Below are positions 15,352 through 22,744 of a stretch of 23,709 bases of DNA, one piece after another. The translations under genes and the position numbers were made by a program. A model generated the notes under the pieces. The model saw only the letters and a list, made by a program, of their open reading frames with translations, was not told the DNA's origin and did no database searches. This stretch comes from JANRKG01 sp033763635 (GTDB lineage: Bacteria > Cyanobacteriota > Cyanobacteriia > GCF-001939115), in contig JANRKG010000385.1 of the NCBI GenBank assembly GCA_033763635.1, positions 1 through 23,709 of the forward strand, written 5' to 3'. Positions within the stretch are counted from its first letter, which is position 1. The number at the start of each line of letters is the position of its first letter.

Positions 15352-17346
15352 ATGAGCCTTTGCATCAACCCCACTTGCACTCAACCAGACCATCCCAATA
15401 ACAACACCCAGCGCTTCTGCCAGTGTTGCGGTTCGGGGCTTCTCCTCCTGGGGCGTTATCGGGTGATGCGACTGTTGAGTGATAAGAGCGGCTTTGGGCT
15501 GGTTTATGAAGCCTACGAACGCAGCACCCCCAAAATTTTGAAAGTCTTAAAGGAAAGCTACGGTCGCGACCTCAAAATTGTTGAATTGTTCAAGCAAGAA
15601 GCGCTCGTTCTCGGTCGGTTGCACCATTCAGGAATTCCCAAGGTCGATGAACCCGGATATTTTCAATTCCTGCCACGGGAACAGGCCGAACCCCTTCATT
15701 GTTTTCTTATGGAGAAAATTGACGGCCCGAACCTGTTGGAGTGGATGCACCAGCAGGGGAATCATCCCATCAACGAAAAACAAGCCATTAACTGGTTGAG
15801 TCAGTTAATAGAAGTCTTACATCTGGTTCATCAACAACATTATTTTCATCGGGACATCAAACCCCAAAACATCATGCTGCGATCGTCCGGGCAACTGGTC
15901 CTGATCGATTTTGGAGCCGCACGGGAGATGACCCAAACGTACCTGGCCCGCTTGAGTGGTCCCGGTGTCACCCGCATCAGTTCCGCTGGTTACACCCCCC
16001 CCGAACAAGACCGGGGGCAGGCGGTTCCCCAATCGGATTTCTACGCCCTGGGTCGCACCTTTGTTTTTTTGGTAACAGGGGAACACCTTTTAGAAGATGA
16101 GGTCTATGACACTGATTCGCTGGAGGGCCGCTGGCGCAAAAAAGCTCCCCACATTTCCCCGTCTCTGGCCGATTTGATCGATCGCATGATGGCCTTCCGG
16201 CCCTTCGATCGCCCCCGTGACACTGAGGAAATCCGTCAAGCTCTGCTCAATCTGAAGCAGATCCCTGCGGCGGCATTGCCCCATTCCCCCCCCACGGCTG
16301 TCCAATCCCTATCGTCCACTCCAGATCCATCCCGCCAACTTTCTAAAGCTTGGGTCACAGGGGCAATCGGCCTTGCCATCGTGGTTCTGGGGTTGGGCAG
16401 TCATAGCCTGTGGCAGAGATTTTCTGGCTCCGATCGCTCCCCAGAATCCCAGGTCTCGATTATCCCAGGCCAACCCTTGACAGGCCACACCAGCTTTGTG
16501 AACCGTCTGGTCTTCACCCCGGATGGACAATTTCTCGTAAGTGCCAGTGCCGATAAAACCCTTAAAGTCTGGAACTCCGAAACTGGGGCACTCCTCCGTA
16601 CCCTCCCAGGCCACACCAGCTTTGTCAATGTGTTAACGATTAGTCCCGATGGACAAACCATTATCAGTGGCGGAGCGGACAAAACAATTCGCATCTGGGA
16701 CTTAACCACAGGCCGTTTAATCCGAACCCTACCTCCCTACGCTAACTATGTGAATGCCCTGGCTGTCAGTCCTGACGGAGAAATGTTGGCAGGAGGCAGT
16801 GCGGACAAAACAATTCGCATCTGGCAATTGGCAACGGGGAAGGAACTGCGGACCTTGAGGGGGCACACGAGCTTTGTGAATACGATCGCCATCAGCCCAG
16901 ACGGAAAAATTCTGGCAAGTGGCAGTGCTGACAAAAGCATCAAGCTCTGGGACCTGAAAACAGGCCAGGAGTTGAGAACCTTGACAGGGCACACAAGTTA
17001 TGTGAATGCCCTCGTCTTCACCCCGGATGGACAAACCCTGGTGAGCGGCAGTGCCGATCGCACCGTGAGACTCTGGGAGGTCAACACCGGACAGGAACTT
17101 AAAACCCTGACCAGCCATACAAATTACGTCTCATCCCTCGCCATGAATCCGGACGGAGAAACCCTGATCAGTGGCAGTGCAGACCAAACCCTCAAGCTTT
17201 GGAATCTGAAAACAGACCAGGAACCCCAGACCCTCCTCCGATACGATCGCCACATTGATTCCTTTGCCGTGAGTCCCGACTGGCGCACGATCGCCACTGG
17301 AAGCGGATCGCGAGAAATTAAGGTATGGCGAATGGATGATAGGTAA
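15352..17346 (+). CDS. 4-Cys Ser/Thr protein kinase with WD40 repeats
   Basis: This is a predicted membrane-anchored eukaryotic-type Ser/Thr kinase, 664 residues. Seen in order: a Cys-rich, zinc-ribbon-like N-terminus (C4, C9, C23, C25/C26); a kinase domain of about 35-305, with a divergent glycine loop (SDKSGFGLVYEA), the probable ATP-binding lysine K64 (KILKVLK), catalytic HRDIKPQN (H166-D168) and DFG (186-188), and GYTPPEQ in the activation segment; a Pro/Ser-rich linker; one transmembrane segment (about 333-353, VTGAIGLAIVVLGLG); and seven WD40 repeats (about 374-664), each about 42 residues with GHTSFVN, SPDG and SGSADKT motifs. Seven repeats form one complete propeller, which would lie outside the cytoplasm. 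The last repeat is the most divergent. No substrate is indicated. The ATG lacks a clear Shine-Dalgarno sequence. The stop codon is embedded in an 18-bp inverted repeat. Confidence 0.95.
   Translation: MSLCINPTCTQPDHPNNNTQRFCQCCGSGLLLLGRYRVMRLLSDKSGFGLVYEAYERSTPKILKVLKESYGRDLKIVELFKQEALVLGRLHHSGIPKVDEPGYFQFLPREQAEPLHCFLMEKIDGPNLLEWMHQQGNHPINEKQAINWLSQLIEVLHLVHQQHYFHRDIKPQNIMLRSSGQLVLIDFGAAREMTQTYLARLSGPGVTRISSAGYTPPEQDRGQAVPQSDFYALGRTFVFLVTGEHLLEDEVYDTDSLEGRWRKKAPHISPSLADLIDRMMAFRPFDRPRDTEEIRQALLNLKQIPAAALPHSPPTAVQSLSSTPDPSRQLSKAWVTGAIGLAIVVLGLGSHSLWQRFSGSDRSPESQVSIIPGQPLTGHTSFVNRLVFTPDGQFLVSASADKTLKVWNSETGALLRTLPGHTSFVNVLTISPDGQTIISGGADKTIRIWDLTTGRLIRTLPPYANYVNALAVSPDGEMLAGGSADKTIRIWQLATGKELRTLRGHTSFVNTIAISPDGKILASGSADKSIKLWDLKTGQELRTLTGHTSYVNALVFTPDGQTLVSGSADRTVRLWEVNTGQELKTLTSHTNYVSSLAMNPDGETLISGSADQTLKLWNLKTDQEPQTLLRYDRHIDSFAVSPDWRTIATGSGSREIKVWRMDDR
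16480..17330 (+). repeat. Tandem 126-bp WD40-coding repeats
   Basis: Seven consecutive units of about 126 bp code for the WD40 repeats. Units 1, 2 and 4 to 5 stay similar at the nucleotide level (recurring GGCCACACCAGCTTTGT-like and GCCGACAAAACAATTCG-like strings), which suggests relatively recent duplication or gene conversion. Unit 7 is the most diverged. Confidence 0.75.
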
Positions 17347-17399
17347 CAGGTCAGGGGGAAGAGGTCATTTCTAAAGAGTTTCTATCATCCATTCGCCAT
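17325..17399. repeat. 18-bp perfect inverted repeat across the kinase stop codon
   Basis: ATGGCGAATGGATGATAG (17325-17342) and its exact complement (17382-17399) flank a 39-nt loop. The left arm encodes the last residues of the kinase and ends just before its TAA. The right arm lies before the convergent metallophosphoesterase stop. It could act as a bidirectional terminator-like hairpin, although no T-run follows, or it may be a mobile palindromic repeat. Confidence 0.7.
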
Positions 17400-17415
17400 T
17401 CTCCATCATTTCCCA

Positions 17416-18255
17416 TTACCCACCCGCCCGAAGCAACGTCATCACAGTCACTTCAGGGTTACAAAATAACCGTCCAGGCAGGTAAGTTCCCAATCCCCGA
17501 TTGACATAGAGTTGAATTTGCCCTGCCTGATAGAAGCCCGCTGCCCACTGCCAGTTCTGAACAACCCGAAAACAAGGATCTTCCAACACTGGAAGACGTT
17601 TCCGAGCAGATTTAGGAACCCGATGGCGCAGGGGGCTGAGATAAGCCAGAATCGGACCCAAGCCCGGAATTACAATCTGCCCACCGTGGGTATGGCCTGA
17701 CAGTTGCAGATCCACCCGCCACTGCTGCAAATCCTCCACACTATCGGGATTGTGGGACATCACAATCCGGGGAATCTGGGGATCGATCGCCTCGAACACA
17801 GGAGCAGGTTGAAACTGCTTCGACCAGTAATCCGCCAGCCCCACCAGGGCAACTTCATCGCCCTGGGGATACACAACCTCATTCCATAAAACCTTGACTC
17901 CAATACTGGTCAACGCTTTCGTAACTTCATCTTTAGACTTTCGGTAATACAGGTCATGGTTCCCTAGAACAGCATAGATGCCCAACCGACTTTGCAAATG
18001 TTTCAGCCGTGTCACTAACTGGTGAACTGGAGTCGGTACATCTGTCACAAAGTCTCCTGTCAGTAAAATCAGGTCTGGTTCTACCTGATTCACTGCTTCG
18101 ATCGCTTCAGATAGCAACCATTCAGAGAGACGCACCCCATCGTAATGAAAATCAGAAAGCTGGACTAACTTCATACCCTGCCAACTATCAGGTAAGTTGG
18201 CGATCGGAATCGTTAAGGACTCAACCGTCAGTGGACCTGTGAGAAGCCGATGCAT
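17416..18255 (-). CDS. Metallophosphoesterase, 279 aa
   Basis: This is a predicted dinuclear-metal phosphoesterase of the calcineurin-like, YkuE-type group; the natural substrate is unknown, and a lipid or nucleotide phosphoester is possible by family analogy. All metal motifs are visible: DxH (D35, H37 in QLSDFHYDG), GDFVTD (66-71), GNHD (97-100), the His in SHNPD (167) and GHTHGGQ (186-192). It ends in the family pattern QLYVNRGLGTYLPGRLFCNP, which is common in the YkuE group. There is no obvious twin-arginine or Sec signal peptide and no transmembrane segment; the N-terminus is only mildly hydrophobic. The ATG at 18255 gives the full-length family product, and no stronger start is seen. 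The gene is convergent with the kinase gene and divergent from the 441-aa unknown gene. Confidence 0.92.
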   Translation of the reverse strand: MHRLLTGPLTVESLTIPIANLPDSWQGMKLVQLSDFHYDGVRLSEWLLSEAIEAVNQVEPDLILLTGDFVTDVPTPVHQLVTRLKHLQSRLGIYAVLGNHDLYYRKSKDEVTKALTSIGVKVLWNEVVYPQGDEVALVGLADYWSKQFQPAPVFEAIDPQIPRIVMSHNPDSVEDLQQWRVDLQLSGHTHGGQIVIPGLGPILAYLSPLRHRVPKSARKRLPVLEDPCFRVVQNWQWAAGFYQAGQIQLYVNRGLGTYLPGRLFCNPEVTVMTLLRAGG

Positions 18256-18434
18256 AGGTGCGCGTTTGTGAGACTTCAGCTACAGCTTATCAAAGGGGAT
18301 GAGGAAGTGAAGGCAGAGGGCAGAGGGCAACGAGGGGGGAGGGGAAGCAGGGCATCCATCCCCATCCCACCACTTCTCTACCTCCAGAGGTTTGCGTCCC
18401 GCCGCCCATCCTCCTATCCTGTCTCCAGCGTTGC

Positions 18435-18438
18435 AAGG
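18435..18438 (+). promoter_or_regulatory. Ribosome-binding site that sets the start of the 441-aa gene
   Basis: AAGG followed by a 6-nt gap to GTG 18445-18447. The frame stays open back to ATG 18250, but the intervening 65 codons are purine-rich, low-complexity spacer and include Arg/Gly strings that do not look like a conserved protein. Confidence 0.55.
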
Positions 18439-18444
18439 TGGGTT

Positions 18445-19770
18445 GTGGATTTGACATTAGAACGGGTTTGGGAACTTAAGCAGGCATTAGTGGACTTTGT
18501 GCTGGATGCAGAAGGAGATCTGGCAACGGCTTTAGAAACCTACAGTGCCGATCGCTCGCGGAATCAGCAATCCAATATCATTCAGCGGGAGCAGATGATC
18601 GATGCATTCCTGACGGAAGGCCAGATCGGGGATCGCACGCCCATTGATTTCTTTCTTGAGGAGAATGCCTCGCTATCCGAGGCCGATCGCCAACTCGTGC
18701 AGGACTGGCAGCGAAGTTTTATCGGATTATTTGGAGTGGAAGCGGTGCAAGCGGATGGGCTGAAACTCATGAATTGGTTGACAGCCAAGGTTTACTTTGC
18801 CCAACCTGGCAGTCAGCAAATGATGACAGAGATGCAGCGGTTGCAGGTTGGGGAGATTCTTCTAACGCGCATTGCCCCCTTACCGGATGACACCTGGATG
18901 ATTTCGGGTCCGTACTTGCAGATGGGTAAGTTGGGTAAACCGAAGCTGGCAGTCGCGATCGGTAACTTTAAAGACAACTATCGATACGCCCTCTACAGTG
19001 ATGCCCCGGAATTGCTGGAGGAAGCTTGGCGATCGGTTGAGCAGTATCATCACGACTTTTTAGACTTCTTTGGCTCCGATGAAGTCACCATGTCGGGATA
19101 TCAATTTGGGAAGAAGTTAGAAGCGTTCCAAACCCATATCACCGATCGCCAACTGGCAAAGGCGGGGATCGATCCTTCCAAATCGTTGGCGGAGATTGCA
19201 GAAGAAGCCGGAGTTAGCGAGGAGGAAATTGCAGAGGCCGCTGAAACCCTCGGCGTAGATGCCAAAGCAGCAACCGCAATGCTGAAGAATCGGGAGTCTG
19301 CCCGGATGGTCACGCCCAAGATCGAATTGCCGCCCGACTTAAAGAAAGCAGAACAATTAACAATTCTTGCCCATCCTCGCTGGGGACAGGTGTTTCTGCC
19401 TCACCACAGCCGCTTTCTGGCCTTGTTAGAAGGAAAAGAAGAGACTGCAAAGGACGGAGAACGGCTCGTGCAGCATTATTTGAAGGAGCGATCGATTCTA
19501 CCCTTTGTCTGGTACAGCCTTGCGGAACGCTATCCCACCCAACTGGAAGCCTTATTACAAAACACGCTGAATCGTCCCGAATTCAAGCTAGAAAAAGATT
19601 TAGACATTCTCTTAAAGGAATTTGGCAAACCGCTGGAACCGGAATTACCGGAAAGCGCCAGCGTTCCGATCCACCTTCATAATCTTTTCCAGAAAGCTCT
19701 GGCAGAGGTGAGCAAGTCGAAAGGGAAGGAGAAAGCGAAAAGTAGTTCTGGAAAGGGTTTTGGAAGGTAA
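18445..19770 (+). CDS. Conserved hypothetical protein, about 441 aa
   Basis: I do not recognise the family. It appears to be a soluble, charged, mostly alpha-helical protein without a signal peptide or membrane segments. The start is taken at GTG 18445 (product MDLTLERVWELKQALVDFVL). Residues about 1-130 resemble a helical bundle. A central alpha/beta part contains PYLQMGKLGKPKLAVAIGNF. At about 240-275 is SLAEIAEEAGVSEEEIAEAA, a helix-turn-helix-like or heptad-like string. The C-terminal half includes ILAHPRWGQVFLPHHSRFLA, and the tail is Lys/Ser-rich and disordered (KSKGKEKAKSSSGKGFGR). The composition and GATCGC sites match the neighbours, so it does not look foreign. It is divergent from the metallophosphoesterase gene, with 189 bp between starts, and may share regulation with it. 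Confidence 0.75.
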   Translation: MDLTLERVWELKQALVDFVLDAEGDLATALETYSADRSRNQQSNIIQREQMIDAFLTEGQIGDRTPIDFFLEENASLSEADRQLVQDWQRSFIGLFGVEAVQADGLKLMNWLTAKVYFAQPGSQQMMTEMQRLQVGEILLTRIAPLPDDTWMISGPYLQMGKLGKPKLAVAIGNFKDNYRYALYSDAPELLEEAWRSVEQYHHDFLDFFGSDEVTMSGYQFGKKLEAFQTHITDRQLAKAGIDPSKSLAEIAEEAGVSEEEIAEAAETLGVDAKAATAMLKNRESARMVTPKIELPPDLKKAEQLTILAHPRWGQVFLPHHSRFLALLEGKEETAKDGERLVQHYLKERSILPFVWYSLAERYPTQLEALLQNTLNRPEFKLEKDLDILLKEFGKPLEPELPESASVPIHLHNLFQKALAEVSKSKGKEKAKSSSGKGFGR

Positions 19771-20030
19771 GCAACAGATTAGAAGATGAGGGGGCAAGGA
19801 GATGAGGAGGTGGGCAGCCAGGTTATCCCTCCTTCCCATCCCCTCATCTTCTAATCTCCTTACCTCCTCATCTCCTCACAGCTTCTTTAACATCTCCGTA
19901 TTGCTACAGAAAGCCCTGACAAATTGACCTGCTAAGATAACGATCATCAATGTAACGATTCATACTCAACCGTGTCTCTTTACAGTCACAACGTTACAAA
20001 ACAAAGCATTACAAGACATTGAGGTGCAAC
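19771..20030. other. Spacer with interleaved purine-rich inverted repeats
   Basis: There is no gene here. Two perfect inverted repeats are interleaved: 19776-19793 with 19840-19857 (18 bp) and 19797-19811 with 19862-19876 (15 bp). The remainder (19877-20018) is AT-rich and probably carries the promoter of the next gene, but no hexamers stand out. Confidence 0.6.
19776..19876. repeat. Purine-rich interleaved inverted repeats
   Basis: Arm A, AGATTAGAAGATGAGGGG (19776-19793), is the exact complement of 19840-19857. Arm B, AGGAGATGAGGAGGT (19797-19811), is the exact complement of 19862-19876. The order A, B, A', B' means the two stems cannot form together except as a pseudoknot. Read on the minus strand, the right half is B then A: the same repeat in permuted order. 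Confidence 0.75.
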
Positions 20031-20339
20031 GTGCAGGTATCAGTTTCAGGGTGCCCAGTTTCCAGCTATCCAGCCGCCAGTTTTCCCATTTCCAGCCATT
20101 CCCAGAGAGTGAGACAATCTACAGCACAGTCTCCATCTCCCTCTCCAGTGAATCCCCAGACCCATTCTGTAAAGACAACGGTTGAGCGCATTCTGACAAC
20201 TCGCATGATTACTCGAAACGATCAACGAGTGTTTATGAATGCTTTGCTGGCAGAAGGCTCTCTGTCAGAAGAAGAACAAATTCAGGTGAACTGGGTTTTT
20301 GATGGACTGCGACGGGGAGATTTAAGAGTCGTTGATTGA
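20031..20339 (+). CDS. Small conserved cyanobacterial protein, about 102 aa
   Basis: This is a protein of unknown function. The start is put at GTG 20031, because GAGG (20021-20024) precedes it by 6 nt. The first 50 or so residues are Ser/Pro/Gln-rich and encoded by CCAG-rich repetitive DNA, so they may be non-conserved or even untranslated. The C-terminal 55 residues look like a real small domain (VERILTTRMITRNDQRVFMN, then ALLAEGSLSEEEQIQVNWVF and DGLRRGDLRVVD); I recall similar small proteins from cyanobacteria. An internal start in the middle of the frame (for example the GTG in PSPVNP) could give a 55-60 aa product. No membrane segment or metal motif is present. Confidence 0.65.
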   Translation: MQVSVSGCPVSSYPAASFPISSHSQRVRQSTAQSPSPSPVNPQTHSVKTTVERILTTRMITRNDQRVFMNALLAEGSLSEEEQIQVNWVFDGLRRGDLRVVD

Positions 20340-20387
20340 TTGTTCATCCCCTTTTGATTTCTCAAAAATTCATTAGAATTCCTGAAT

Positions 20388-20415
20388 TTGACTTACTTCT
20401 GGATTCCCCTAAACT
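20388..20415 (+). promoter_or_regulatory. Possible sigma-70 promoter for the YbjN-like gene
   Basis: TTGACT (20388-20393) and TAAACT (20410-20415) are separated by 16 bp and lie about 40 bp before the ATG at 20455. A small hairpin (20366-20372 with 20383-20389) overlaps the -35 side. Confidence 0.4.
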
Positions 20416-20454
20416 ACTGTAGGGTTAATTTGAGGCCAGTAAGGAAGTAAGCTC

Positions 20455-20940
20455 ATGGAATTCATTACCCCCGTGCAACAGGCTTGTTACGAACGCATCA
20501 AGCCCTGGATGGAAGAACTGTTTAAAGATGCCATTCTCACCTTTGATGAGAAAGAACCCCTCTTCATTGTGAATTTTGGGTCCGCTTCAGCGTTTACTGA
20601 AGTCGTGCCCTGGGGTGAAGGGGAATCCATTATCGTGACTCAAGCCTGTGTTGTAACAGACCTTGAGATTACTCCTGACCTGATGTATTACTTGCTACGG
20701 GAAAATGACAGCCTCTATTTTGGGCGTTTTTCCATTGACACCCAGGATGATGTGATCTTTGAACACAGCCTGGTAGGGTCCACTTGCGACAAGCAAGAGT
20801 TAAAAACCTCCGTTATTACGGTGGTCAAGTTTGCGGACGAGTACGATGACAAGATTGTGGCCCGATGGGGAGGCCACCGTGCCCTCGATCGCCAATTGGT
20901 GCCCGGTTCCCTCAGCGAGGATGAGGCGGAAACGGAATAA
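20455..20940 (+). CDS. YbjN domain-containing protein, 161 aa
   Basis: This is a soluble, acidic protein that looks like the YbjN / type III secretion chaperone-like fold found in many bacteria and widespread in cyanobacteria; the function is not established. Seen: a mixed alpha/beta pattern with an N-terminal helix (QQACYERIKPWMEELF), then alternating strands (LFIVNFGSASAFTEVVPWG, ESIIVTQACVVTDLEIT), a helix (PDLMYYLLREND) and strands (LYFGRFSIDTQDDVIFEHSL). The C-terminal helix is followed by an acidic tail (SEDEAETE). The ATG at 20455 has a good AAGGAAG about 7 nt upstream. It lies 252 bp upstream of apcA on the same strand. Whether it is linked to phycobilisome assembly is unknown; the spacer hairpins suggest separate transcription. 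Confidence 0.75.
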   Translation: MEFITPVQQACYERIKPWMEELFKDAILTFDEKEPLFIVNFGSASAFTEVVPWGEGESIIVTQACVVTDLEITPDLMYYLLRENDSLYFGRFSIDTQDDVIFEHSLVGSTCDKQELKTSVITVVKFADEYDDKIVARWGGHRALDRQLVPGSLSEDEAETE

Positions 20941-21192
20941 TATTAAAAACTATTAAAAACGGCATGAGAGTGTGAACCAGATGCCGCAAAATATTTCGGG
21001 AAGGTCACTGAGTTTGGAGTCAAACTCATCGGAAAGACCTCACTTCCTTATTAAGAAGTGTTAAGTTGCTGAGAAAATTCTTTGTGATTGTTTCTTTGCA
21101 TCTGATAATGACTCCAGGCGAAATGGTGTGCCTAACGATGTGCTTAACCATTTTGAACCCCCTCTGGTTATATTTTTTTGGAGGATTAGTCA
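20941..21192 (+). promoter_or_regulatory. apcA upstream region with tandem repeat and hairpins
   Basis: Right after the YbjN-like stop codon is a perfect 10-bp tandem repeat, TATTAAAAAC (20941-20950 and 20951-20960). A nested hairpin follows: AGGTC (21002-21006) with GACCT (21036-21040) outside, and TGAGTTT (21009-21015) with AAACTCA (21022-21028) inside. A third pairs CACTTC (21041-21046) with GAAGTG (21055-21060). GGAGGA (21180-21185) is the ribosome-binding site, 7 nt from ATG 21193. The hairpins could terminate the upstream gene or lie upstream of the apc promoter. Confidence 0.6.
21082..21109 (+). promoter_or_regulatory. Candidate apcA promoter hexamers
   Basis: TTGTGA (21082-21087) and GATAAT (21104-21109) are separated by 16 bp. 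This would give a leader of about 75 nt ahead of apcA. The fit is moderate and other start sites are possible. Confidence 0.35.
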
Positions 21193-21678
21193 ATGAGTAT
21201 TGTCACGAAGTCAATCGTGAATGCTGATGCTGAAGCTCGTTACCTCAGCCCCGGCGAACTGGATCGGATCAAAGGCTTCGTCACCACCGGTGAGCGTCGT
21301 CTGCGGATCGCTCAAGTGCTGACCGATTCCCGTGAGCGGATCGTAAAGCAAGCTGGCGACCAACTGTTCCAAAAGCGCCCTGATGTCGTTTCTCCCGGTG
21401 GCAACGCCTACGGTGAAGAACTGACCGCGACCTGTCTGCGTGACCTGGACTACTACCTGCGTCTTGTGACCTACGGAATCGTTGCGGGTGATGTCACTCC
21501 CATCGAAGAAATCGGGATCGTTGGCGTTCGCGAAATGTACAAGTCTTTGGGCACCCCCATCGAAGCAGTTTCTGAAGGCGTACGTGCCATGAAGAACGTG
21601 GCTGCTTCTCTGCTGTCTGGCGAAGATGCATCTGAAGCTAGCTCCTACTTCGACTATGTAGTTGGCGCTCTGCAATAA
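21193..21678 (+). CDS. apcA: Allophycocyanin alpha subunit ApcA
   Basis: ApcA is the alpha subunit of allophycocyanin, which forms the trimeric discs of the phycobilisome core that pass excitation energy to the reaction centres. It has 161 residues, the standard length. The phycocyanobilin-binding Cys is C81 in the motif ATCLRDLDYYLR, and N71 (GGNAYGEE) lies in the chromophore pocket loop. The pattern from GDVTPIEEIGIVGVREMYKS to the C-terminal YFDYVVGALQ is typical of alpha-type allophycocyanin. GGAGGA precedes the ATG. The gene shows strong codon bias (CGT for Arg, many C-ending codons), as expected for a highly expressed gene. It is followed after 126 bp by apcB and, further on, by apcC. 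Confidence 0.98.
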   Translation: MSIVTKSIVNADAEARYLSPGELDRIKGFVTTGERRLRIAQVLTDSRERIVKQAGDQLFQKRPDVVSPGGNAYGEELTATCLRDLDYYLRLVTYGIVAGDVTPIEEIGIVGVREMYKSLGTPIEAVSEGVRAMKNVAASLLSGEDASEASSYFDYVVGALQ

Positions 21679-21804
21679 GATCAGAGGCCAAGAAAGTGAT
21701 GAGTGTTGATTGTAAGTCTTAAATCCTTTATTTGAAACTCACATTCAAGCTCAAAACCAAAGCTTCCCTCTCGTCCCCCATTTTAAGAATCAAGGAACAA
21801 GATC

Positions 21805-22290
21805 ATGCAAGACGCAATTACTGCTGTTATTAATTCCTCTGACGTTCAAGGTAAGTACCTGGACACCGCTTCCCTGGAGAAGCTGAAGGGTTACTTCCAG
21901 TCTGGTGAACTGCGCGTTCGTGCTGCAACCACCATTGCTGCAAACGCTGCTGCGATCGTGAAGGAAGCGGTTGCAAAGTCCCTGTTGTACTCTGACATCA
22001 CCCGTCCCGGTGGCAACATGTACACCACCCGTCGCTATGCTGCTTGCATCCGCGACTTGGACTACTACCTCCGTTACTCCACCTACGCAATGCTGGCTGG
22101 CGACCCCTCCATCCTCGACGAGCGCGTGTTAAACGGCTTGAAGGAAACCTACAACTCCCTGGGTGTACCCGTTGCTGCAACCATCCAAGCGATCCAAGCG
22201 ATCAAAGAAGTGACCGCTAGCCTGGTGGGTGCTGATGCTGGTAAGGAAATGGGCGTTTACCTCGACTACATCTGCTCCGGCTTGAGCTAA
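21805..22290 (+). CDS. apcB: Allophycocyanin beta subunit ApcB
   Basis: ApcB pairs with ApcA to form the alpha-beta monomer of allophycocyanin in the phycobilisome core. It has 161 residues. The bilin-binding Cys is C81 (AACIRDLDYYLRYSTYAMLA), and N71 (RPGGNMYTTRR) is the Asn methylated in beta-type phycobiliproteins of other species. ILDERVLNGLKETYNSLGVP and the ending MGVYLDYICSGLS are typical. The ribosome-binding site AAGGA (21792-21796) sits 8 nt before the ATG. The 126-bp gap to apcA shows no terminator, so apcA and apcB are probably one transcript. Codon use is as biased as in apcA. Confidence 0.98.
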   Translation: MQDAITAVINSSDVQGKYLDTASLEKLKGYFQSGELRVRAATTIAANAAAIVKEAVAKSLLYSDITRPGGNMYTTRRYAACIRDLDYYLRYSTYAMLAGDPSILDERVLNGLKETYNSLGVPVAATIQAIQAIKEVTASLVGADAGKEMGVYLDYICSGLS

Positions 22291-22744
22291 TGATGGGTTT
22301 TAGGGTTTAGATCCAGAAGGTCATATACTGAGCCTTCAAGATCTAAAGCTTGATACTCTAAAGGGTCGGGAAGCTAGGGTAAGTGCTATCTCGTTGCAGG
22401 CTTGTTGATAAAACTGGTTTCATCGGTCTAGCATTGCTCAACGCTCCCGACCTTTGTTGTGTAAATTGCTGTTTTCATTTTTCTGTCTGCATTTATTGAG
22501 AAGTGATTTCTGGGCCAATTTTTCTTGCTGGCCTCGATATATCAAGATCCCTCGGAATACAGATAGGTCCATTGATTGCAAATTTATGATTACTGATTTG
22601 TGATTGCTGGCTTGTCTTGTGAGGCGATATAGATCTCGATATAGATTTGCAATTTTTAATTGCACTTTGTTCGGTACTGCTTTGTTGAGTATTACCGATT
22701 CTCATCTGCAACCTTTTTTCAACTCAGTCAGGAGATACCGCGCC
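22291..22744 (+). other. Structured 454-bp apcB-apcC spacer
   Basis: No gene is apparent. A long-range 11-bp stem (22361-22371 with 22445-22455, AAGGGTCGGGA/TCCCGACCTTT with one G-U pair) encloses a 73-nt loop, with a T-rich tail after it. Further on are a short GGCCA/TGGCC hairpin (22513-22533), the direct repeat CGATATAGAT (22625-22634 and 22637-22646), and a 7-bp hairpin with a TTT loop (22648-22664). In other cyanobacteria apcAB transcripts outnumber apcABC, so the first stem may be an attenuator or a stabiliser. A separate apcC promoter is also possible. Confidence 0.55.

Noticed and set aside
16480..17330. Regularly spaced repeats that might suggest a CRISPR array
   Set aside because: The roughly 126-bp period is in frame and encodes WD40 motifs within the kinase gene.
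18250..18444. N-terminal extension of the 441-aa protein from ATG 18250
   Set aside because: It would overlap the metallophosphoesterase start codon and encode low-complexity Arg/Gly sequence from a purine-rich spacer. GTG 18445 has a suitable ribosome-binding site.
21211..21675. 154-codon antisense frame over apcA
   Set aside because: It is caused by the strong codon bias of apcA; the apcA product is unmistakable.
22604..22744. Upstream extension of apcC
   Set aside because: ApcC proteins start MRMFKVTACVP, and a good AGGAG precedes ATG 22745. The upstream codons are spacer with hairpins.
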